From Clostridium sp. CAG:245 (lineage in GTDB: Bacteria; Bacillota; Clostridia; TANB77; CAG-508), in NCBI GenBank assembly GCA_000435175.1, contig FR880053.1:5496-25754 (forward strand): a DNA stretch of 20,259 nt. Direction: 5' to 3'. Positions within the stretch are counted from its first letter, which is position 1. Each line of letters opens with the position of its first letter. The notes under the pieces were generated by a model. It did not search any database. It was not told the origin of the DNA and was given only the letters and a program-made list of their open reading frames with translations. Position numbers and translations under genes: made by a program. Shown here piece by piece: positions 14,881 through 20,259 of the stretch.

Positions 14881-15969
14881 TTAACGAACTGATTCTTTTT
14901 TCCAAATTAATTTTTTTATGTAATTTATAATTTTAGTAAATTTATTTTCCTTTTTAGGAATCAAATAAGTATTATCATCATCTAAATAATCAGACAATGA
15001 ATCATATCTGCTATCTAATTTTTCCATTACTTGAATATAGTAATTATTAAAGAAAAAGTAATTAGTTGTAGTTCCAATTATGTCTTGAAAACTGTACAAT
15101 TTTTTTCTAAATCTATCTACATCATCAGAAGTAATAAGTGTTTTTAAAGAATTTGTAAAATACGAATTTATAATTAATTCTTGTGTAGAAAAATAGGCAC
15201 TTTTCAATTGCTTCTTTAATTCATCAGATTTCCTATATAATGAATCTACTTTGGCAGTAGATAACTCATTCTTTTGAATCTTATTAGAAATTTTTATTAT
15301 TTTTTCTTCTGTTTCTAGAATTTTATCAAAATAATTTGAAATCTGATTATACACATTTTCTCCACATAGAGCTGTAAATTTATTTTTAAAATGGTCATTA
15401 CTATTAAAAGTACTTTCAAACAAGACTTCTTCACCAGTAACATAAGCCATTTGATAAATTAAATTACATAATAGTGGATAGCAATTTGGACTGACTGTTG
15501 AAAATGTTATATCATAATATGTTGCTGTTTCGAAAGTGTTTTCTAAAATATTAGAAGCAAGTAGCTGAACAGCTGCTTCATTTAAAGCCATTCCTGTTGG
15601 CTTAGACCCTTTAAAAGTACAAAGTCCAAGTCTTGTTAAATCGCCTTTTTCATTTTTTTGTTCTTGAAAATTATGAATCAATTCATGAACAGCGAATTTT
15701 TCCAAATCAGCAAGTCCCATACCGTCTCTAAAATATATGGCAGAATTCTTGTAAAAATAGCTAGCCTCAGACATTCCTTCAGGCATATCTGCTATGTACA
15801 TGGGCAGTTTAGAGAATCTTTCATAAAGGGTATCAAAATCAAAGCCAAGATTAGAAAATGCAGCAACAATTTTCTTACTTACATTCTTGGCAATAACATT
15901 AACTGTAGTTATATCAAGAGGTTCAATAACCGTAATTCCGTCTTTCTTTAAATCTGATTCAATACTCAT
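14881..15969 (-). CDS. Putative zinc metallopeptidase (HEXXH), otherwise uncharacterised
   Basis: This 362-residue protein has no family name I can recall. It contains an HEXXH zinc site, FAVHELIHNFQE (H95, E96, H99), after the strand AIYFRDGMGLADLEKFA. About 32 residues later NEAAVQ (E131) offers a glutamate as third zinc ligand, as in gluzincins. No signal peptide or membrane helix is seen, so it is probably cytoplasmic. Residues from about 215 to 265 are predicted coiled coil, and the C-terminus is strongly basic (KIINYIKKLIWKKESVR). The start follows AAGGAAAGG. It is transcribed alone, between the leuS terminator upstream and a bidirectional terminator downstream. Protease activity is inferred from the motif only. 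Confidence 0.7.
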   Translation of the reverse strand: MSIESDLKKDGITVIEPLDITTVNVIAKNVSKKIVAAFSNLGFDFDTLYERFSKLPMYIADMPEGMSEASYFYKNSAIYFRDGMGLADLEKFAVHELIHNFQEQKNEKGDLTRLGLCTFKGSKPTGMALNEAAVQLLASNILENTFETATYYDITFSTVSPNCYPLLCNLIYQMAYVTGEEVLFESTFNSNDHFKNKFTALCGENVYNQISNYFDKILETEEKIIKISNKIQKNELSTAKVDSLYRKSDELKKQLKSAYFSTQELIINSYFTNSLKTLITSDDVDRFRKKLYSFQDIIGTTTNYFFFNNYYIQVMEKLDSRYDSLSDYLDDDNTYLIPKKENKFTKIINYIKKLIWKKESVR

Positions 15970-16132
15970 TAAAAGAACCTTTCCTTTCTAGGTTTGCTAA
16001 AATGTACATATGAAAGGCTTAACGTTTTTTTAGTTAAATTATCATTTGTACAGATATATACATTATACTACATAAATGGCTATAATGTGTAACAAATAAA
16101 TTAAAAAAATATTTCAAAAATATTACAAAACC

Positions 16133-16177
16133 AAAATGTTCGCCCAAAAAGGGGCGTCCCTATTGGGCGAACATTTT
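16133..16177 (-). terminator. Strong terminator of leuS
   Basis: A 13-bp perfect stem (AAAATGTTCGCCC at 16133-16145 with GGGCGAACATTTT at 16165-16177) encloses a G-rich and C-rich loop. It lies 18 nt beyond the leuS stop. T-rich DNA follows on the minus strand (TTTTGGTTTTG). Confidence 0.85.
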
Positions 16178-16194
16178 TGAGCGAGTTCTAAAAT

Positions 16195-18597
16195 TTATTT
16201 TACAACAACATTGTAAATTCTATTTTTTACATATATTTCTTTTACTATTGTTTTTCCGTCTAATTTGTCTTTTATTGCTTCATGTACAGCAGTTTTTATA
16301 GTTTCCTCGTCTGAATTTACTGCTATATCAATGTTTGCTCTTAATTTTCCGTTTACTTGAATTGGTAAGTTTATTACATCTTCTTTAGTCTTTTCTTCAT
16401 CAAATGTAGGCCATGGTGTCTCGGCTAAAGTTTGTGTAAATCCAAGTTTTTCGTTTAATTCCTCTGTAATATGAGGAGCAAATGGATTTAATAATTGTAA
16501 AAATGTTCTAAATTCTGCTTTGTTTATTTTCTTTGCCTTGTAGAATTCATTTACCATTGTCATAAATGTTGATACAGAAGTGTTAAATTTCATTTCTTCA
16601 ATATCACTAGAAACTTTCTTTATTGCTTGATGCATCATTTTTTCAAATTGCTTTGAATATTCGTTTGTCCCGTCATCAACTAAAATTTCTTGCATGTTCC
16701 AAACTCTGTCTAAGAACTTGCTACATCCACGAATGCTATCAACAGACCATGGAGCAGTTTGGTCGAATGGACCCATGAACATTTCGTATACACGTAATGT
16801 ATCTGCACCATATTCATTTACAACATCATCAGGATTTACAACATTTCCTTTAGATTTGCTCATTTTTTCTCCATTAGATCCTAAAATCATTCCATGAGAA
16901 GTACGTTTTGCATATGGTTCTTTGGTTGGAACAACTCCAATATCATATAAGAACTTGTGCCAGAATCTTGAATACAACAAGTGTAGGGTAGTATGCTCCA
17001 TTCCTCCGTTGTACCAATCAACAGGAGACCAGTACTCTAATGCTTCTTTAGAAGCCAAAGCCTTGTCATTGTGTGGGTCCATGTATCTTAAGAAATACCA
17101 AGATGAACCAGCCCATTGTGGCATTGTATCTGTTTCTCTTGTTGCATGACCACCACAGTGAGGACATGTAGTTTCAGTCCATTCTGTATGCTTTGCAAGT
17201 GGAGATTCACCGTTTTCGCCTGGCTCATAATCTTTTACATCTGGTAAAACAAGTGGCAATTGGTCTTCTGGAACTGGAACCCAACCACATTTATCACAGT
17301 GAACCATTGGAATTGGTTCGCCCCAGTAACGTTGACGAGAGAATACCCAATCACGTAATTTATAGTTAACTTTCTTTGTTCCGATACCTTTTTCTTCAAT
17401 CCATGAAATCATCTTAGCAATTGCATCTTGCTTATTCATTCCATTTAAGAAATCAGAATTAATATGAACTCCGTCACCAGAATAAGCTTCTTTAGAAACA
17501 TCTCCGCCTTCGATTACTGGAACAATGTCCAATCCAAATTTTGTAGCAAAAGCATAGTCTCTTTCATCATGTGCTGGAACAGCCATTATTGCACCAGTAC
17601 CATAAGTAATTAAAACATAATCTGAAACCCAAATTGGAATTTCCTTTCCTGTTGCAGGGTTTATAGCTTTAATTCCTTTAATTTCAACACCTGTTTTATC
17701 TTTATTTAATTCAGAACGTTCAAAATCAGATTTTAAACTTGCAGCTGTTTGATAAGCTTTGATTTCGCCTAAGTTTGTGATTTTATCTTTTAACTTTTCA
17801 ATAATATGGTGTTCTGGAGCAACAACCATGTAAGTAGCACCAAATAAAGTATCTGGTCTAGTTGTGTAAACTCTTAATTTTTCATCAGAATCAGCTATAC
17901 TAAAATCAAGCTCTGCACCTTCGCTTCTTCCAATCCAGTTTCTTTGTTGAATTTTAATCTTCTCAAGAAAATCAACATCGTCCAAATCATCAATCAATCT
18001 TTGGGCATAATCTGTAATCTTAAGCATCCATTGGCTCTTTTCCTTTTGAACAACTGGGCTACCGCATCTCTCGCAAACGCCATTTACAACTTCTTCGTTA
18101 GAAAGACCAACCTTACAGCCAGTACAGAAGTTAATTGGCATAGTAGCCTTATATGCTAAACCATGTTTATATAATTGAATAAAAATCCATTGAGTCCATT
18201 TGTAATACTCTGGATCTGTTGTATTTATAACTCTTGACCAATCAAAAGAAAAACCAATTGATTTCAATTGTCTTGTGAAGTTTGCTATATTTTGTTCTGT
18301 AACAATCTTTGGATGAATGTGGTTCTTAATTGCAAAGTTTTCAGCAGGCAATCCGAAAGCATCAAATCCTATTGGAAATAATACATTGTAGCCTTGCATT
18401 CTTCTTTTTCTTGCAACAATATCCATTGCAGTATAAGATCTTGGATGACCAACATGCAATCCTTGTCCAGATGGATATGGAAATTCTATTAAACCATACC
18501 ATTTTTTCTTAGAAGAATTATTTTCTGCGTGAAAAGTTCCTTCTTTTTCCCATTTATTTTGCCATTTTTTCTCTATTTCTTTATAATTATATGACAT
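16195..18597 (-). CDS. leuS: Leucyl-tRNA synthetase
   Basis: This 800-residue class I enzyme charges tRNA-Leu with leucine in the cytosol. The HIGH motif is HVGH (48-51) in GLHVGHPRSYTAMD, and the KMSKS motif is present (578-582). Zinc-type cysteine pairs occur in the N-terminal insertion (CTGCKVG and CERCGSP) and in a later loop (CDKCGW and CPHCGGH). The large CP1 editing domain lies between, with TTRPDTLFGAT and GTGAIMAVPAHDERD, which hydrolyses mischarged tRNA. Length matches the bacterial family. The start has AAAGGA upstream. Unlike many Firmicute leuS genes there is no T-box leader: the predicted leader is only about 27 nt. Confidence 0.98.
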   Translation of the reverse strand: MSYNYKEIEKKWQNKWEKEGTFHAENNSSKKKWYGLIEFPYPSGQGLHVGHPRSYTAMDIVARKRRMQGYNVLFPIGFDAFGLPAENFAIKNHIHPKIVTEQNIANFTRQLKSIGFSFDWSRVINTTDPEYYKWTQWIFIQLYKHGLAYKATMPINFCTGCKVGLSNEEVVNGVCERCGSPVVQKEKSQWMLKITDYAQRLIDDLDDVDFLEKIKIQQRNWIGRSEGAELDFSIADSDEKLRVYTTRPDTLFGATYMVVAPEHHIIEKLKDKITNLGEIKAYQTAASLKSDFERSELNKDKTGVEIKGIKAINPATGKEIPIWVSDYVLITYGTGAIMAVPAHDERDYAFATKFGLDIVPVIEGGDVSKEAYSGDGVHINSDFLNGMNKQDAIAKMISWIEEKGIGTKKVNYKLRDWVFSRQRYWGEPIPMVHCDKCGWVPVPEDQLPLVLPDVKDYEPGENGESPLAKHTEWTETTCPHCGGHATRETDTMPQWAGSSWYFLRYMDPHNDKALASKEALEYWSPVDWYNGGMEHTTLHLLYSRFWHKFLYDIGVVPTKEPYAKRTSHGMILGSNGEKMSKSKGNVVNPDDVVNEYGADTLRVYEMFMGPFDQTAPWSVDSIRGCSKFLDRVWNMQEILVDDGTNEYSKQFEKMMHQAIKKVSSDIEEMKFNTSVSTFMTMVNEFYKAKKINKAEFRTFLQLLNPFAPHITEELNEKLGFTQTLAETPWPTFDEEKTKEDVINLPIQVNGKLRANIDIAVNSDEETIKTAVHEAIKDKLDGKTIVKEIYVKNRIYNVVVK

Positions 18598-18630
18598 GAA
18601 AAATCTTCCTTTCTCTGTAAATATGCAAGT

Positions 18631-18636
18631 ATTATA
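18631..18636 (-). promoter_or_regulatory. Extended -10 promoter of leuS
   Basis: On the minus strand TGATATAAT gives a perfect TATAAT with an upstream TG. No clear -35 box is seen. Transcription would begin near 18624, leaving no room for a T-box or other long leader. Confidence 0.6.
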
Positions 18637-18770
18637 TCACAAAAGAGTTGAAAAAGAAACTGAAAAAACGCAAATATTTTAGCTGTCTGTAGATTTTATT
18701 TATACTTATTATACAAATAGAATAAGAAATATTTATTAATAGTAAAAATTAATTGTAAAATTTAAAATAT

Positions 18771-18835
18771 AAACAAAAATAATTCATTAAATTAATAAAA
18801 TTGTTGATATACAATCATTTATTAAAATATGAATT
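18771..18835 (-). terminator. AT-rich terminator hairpin of the XRE gene
   Basis: ATGAATT (18829-18835) faces AATTCAT (18781-18787), with further pairing of TTTTAATAAA and ATTGT segments inside. On the minus strand ATTTTTG follows. The stem is almost all A-T, so its strength is uncertain. The rest of the 18637-18770 stretch is very AT-rich with no gene seen. Confidence 0.5.
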
Positions 18836-18837
18836 AT

Positions 18838-19071
18838 TTACGCATTTTTTTGTTTAACTTTAGGATAAGGAATATACTCATCAGTTCTATATAGTAGATA
18901 ATCTACACTTGTTTCATAAAAATCTGCAAGTTTTGATAGCAACTCTAAAGGTATACTTCTTTTCTCGAGCTCGTAGTAAGAATAAGCAACTTGAGAAATA
19001 TTAAGAAGACTACTAAGTTGTTTTTGAGTTAAATCATGGTCTTCTCTTAAAATTTTTATACGTGTTTCCAT
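18838..19071 (-). CDS. Small XRE-family transcriptional regulator
   Basis: This 77-residue DNA-binding protein is a single helix-turn-helix domain of the Cro/C1 type: IKILREDHDLTQKQLSSLLN, then ISQVAYSYYELEKRSIPLEL, then LADFYETSVDYLL. A short lysine-rich tail follows. There is no ligand-binding or peptidase domain, so it probably acts as a simple dimeric repressor. The start has AAAGGAG 6-7 nt upstream. It is transcribed away from the pilin-like gene; a predicted -10 box (TATAAT, 19124-19119) and repeated AAAACAAAAYGTTRTA sites lie between the two genes. It may control itself and the pilin-like gene, which is inference. Confidence 0.9.
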   Translation of the reverse strand: METRIKILREDHDLTQKQLSSLLNISQVAYSYYELEKRSIPLELLSKLADFYETSVDYLLYRTDEYIPYPKVKQKNA

Positions 19072-19118
19072 ATTATAAACTCCTTTTATAAAAGATTGGA
19101 AAAATTTACTATAAAAAA

Positions 19119-19124
19119 ATTATA
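19119..19124 (-). promoter_or_regulatory. -10 box of the XRE gene
   Basis: A perfect TATAAT on the minus strand, 48 nt upstream of the start codon. The -35 region is poor and overlaps the first AAAACAAAACGTTATA repeat. Confidence 0.45.
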
Positions 19125-19128
19125 TGAT

Positions 19129-19169
19129 AAAACAAAACGTTATATTGATTTTTAAAACAAAATGTTGTA
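19129..19169. repeat. Direct repeats between divergent XRE and pilin-like genes
   Basis: AAAACAAAACGTTATA (19129-19144) and AAAACAAAATGTTGTA (19154-19169) are 25 bp apart. A weaker match (AATGTTATG) lies at 19181-19189. They sit in the promoter region of both genes and are candidate operator sites for the XRE protein. Confidence 0.5.
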
Positions 19170-19179
19170 AAATTAATAT
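19151..19179 (+). promoter_or_regulatory. Possible promoter of the pilin-like gene
   Basis: TTTAAA (19151-19156), a 17-bp spacer and TAATAT (19174-19179). The second direct repeat lies within it, so a bound regulator would block transcription. Confidence 0.35.
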
Positions 19180-19217
19180 AAATGTTATGAAAAGAAGAAA
19201 AAGTGAAGGAGATACAT

Positions 19218-20259
19218 ATGAAGAAATTGAATAATGATAAAAAAGATGGAATAACATTAATATCACTGGTAGTAACTATAGTAGTTTTATTAATACTAGC
19301 AGGAGTAAGTATAAATACCGTATTAGGTGATGGTGGAATAATAAAAAAGGCAAAAGAGGCGGCAGAAAAAACAGCTGCAGCACAAGAAAAAGAAATGATA
19401 GAAAGGAATTTACTTGAACAAGAACTAGAAAATTCGTTAGCAACTCCAACTCCAAAGCCTCAGCCAACTGATGGAGTAAAAATACCAGCCGGTTTTTATT
19501 ATGTTGGAGGCACAAAAACTAGTGGAATAGTAATTTCAGACAATGTAAATGATAAAGACAAATACAAGAATAAGGCGGTTGTAGGAACAGATTTATTGGG
19601 AAACCAATATGTATGGATACCATGTACTACGGACAACACAAGCTCAGATCTTCAATATACAAGAACCGAATGGGGAGTTGAAGTAGATGGAGATGATAAT
19701 TCAAGAGCTATAAAAGATGAACTTACTTTAACAGATGCAAGTGTTACATATTCTGATGCAGATACTGCAAATGGTATAAATGCAGATGTTTCAAAAGAGA
19801 TAGTTGCACAGATAAAGGCAGAAAAGGCAAGTGTAGCCCAATATGGTGGATATTATATTGGAAGATATGAAGTTGGAAAAAACGGTGATACAGCGGTTGT
19901 AAAATATGGCCAAACTCCATATGCCAGCATAACTTGGAGCACAGCCTATGGTTTAGCAAAAAAAATAATTACAAATTCAGAGGTAAATTCATATTTATGC
20001 TCGAGTTATGCATGGGATACGGCAGTTAATTTCATACAAAATAATAGTACGGCTAAAAATTATTCTACTAGTATAGAAGGATTTAACGGAAACTGGAATC
20101 CGCAGGAAGTAAAAGATCCGAGTGGAAATGTAATTAAACCAGCGGGTACTAGTCAACAATTAAATACGGGGCTTACAACACAGTTCTGTAATATATTTGA
20201 TATGGGAGGTAACGAAGCAGAATTTACTACTGAGTTAAACCCAGGTACTTCCGAGACGG
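19218..20259 (+). CDS. Pilin-like protein with SUMF1/C-type-lectin-like domain, 3' end cut
   Basis: The ATG follows GAAGGAG (19205-19211). About 347 codons are visible and the frame is open at the window end. The N-terminus has a type IV prepilin-like signal: KKDG before ITLISLVVTIVVLLILAGVS, with cleavage expected after Gly11. Position +5, usually Glu, is Ser. A helical stalk (KKAKEAAEKTAAAQEKEMIE) and a Pro/Thr linker (ATPTPKPQPTD) lead into a domain that resembles formylglycine-generating enzyme/SUMF1. Its blocks are GNQYVWIPC, GGYYIGRYEVG, SITWSTAYGLAKK and NIFDMGGNEAEFTTE. It should be membrane-anchored or surface-exposed, perhaps for binding. Many gut Clostridia carry families of such proteins. 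Activity as a real sulfatase-modifying enzyme is unlikely. Confidence 0.8.
   Translation, partial: MKKLNNDKKDGITLISLVVTIVVLLILAGVSINTVLGDGGIIKKAKEAAEKTAAAQEKEMIERNLLEQELENSLATPTPKPQPTDGVKIPAGFYYVGGTKTSGIVISDNVNDKDKYKNKAVVGTDLLGNQYVWIPCTTDNTSSDLQYTRTEWGVEVDGDDNSRAIKDELTLTDASVTYSDADTANGINADVSKEIVAQIKAEKASVAQYGGYYIGRYEVGKNGDTAVVKYGQTPYASITWSTAYGLAKKIITNSEVNSYLCSSYAWDTAVNFIQNNSTAKNYSTSIEGFNGNWNPQEVKDPSGNVIKPAGTSQQLNTGLTTQFCNIFDMGGNEAEFTTELNPGTSET

Noticed and set aside
18598..18837. T-box riboswitch for leuS
   Set aside because: No T-box consensus or specifier stem is seen, and the promoter lies too close to the gene.
19276..19515. Minus-strand open frame inside the pilin-like gene
   Set aside because: Leucine- and phenylalanine-rich shadow of the plus-strand gene, with no ribosome binding site or recognisable domain.

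Overview
The window looks like chromosomal DNA from a low-GC Clostridia-type Firmicute, probably a gut or uncultured lineage. Support for this: strongly AT-rich sequence, AGA as the main arginine codon, AGGAGG-type ribosome binding sites, AddB-type recombination repair, YitT, an XRE repressor, and a GITLISLV-type pilin signal followed by a formylglycine-enzyme-like (SUMF1) domain. No rRNA, tRNA, insertion sequence, phage module or CRISPR array was found.

Layout. Positions 1-703 (minus) hold a truncated HD-GYP protein. From 990 a plus-strand housekeeping run follows: acpP with its own promoter and terminator, rnc with its own promoter, an Elp3-type radical SAM protein, a YitT membrane protein, a YkuD L,D-transpeptidase and an OGG-type DNA glycosylase. 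Next is an array of three near-identical 43-bp units, each a 12-bp inverted repeat, just upstream of a Fic protein with a C-terminal winged-helix-like region. After it come addB, pgeF, an S66 LD-carboxypeptidase, a family-4 uracil-DNA glycosylase and a GltD-like flavoprotein. pgeF is flanked by two copies of a structured ~92-bp intergenic repeat.

A small gene of foreign base composition (14337-14768) sits between its own promoter and a bidirectional terminator. The minus strand then carries a putative HEXXH zinc peptidase, leuS, and a small XRE repressor. The repressor diverges from a pilin-like SUMF1-domain protein that runs off the end of the window.

How the genes work together. Two themes recur. 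One is DNA repair: OGG glycosylase, AddB nuclease and uracil-DNA glycosylase. The other is peptidoglycan editing: L,D-transpeptidase, PgeF and S66 carboxypeptidase. The best candidates for undescribed biology are the Fic operator-like array, the paired structured repeats (which show compensatory base changes), the composition-outlier gene, and the divergent xre/pilin locus.
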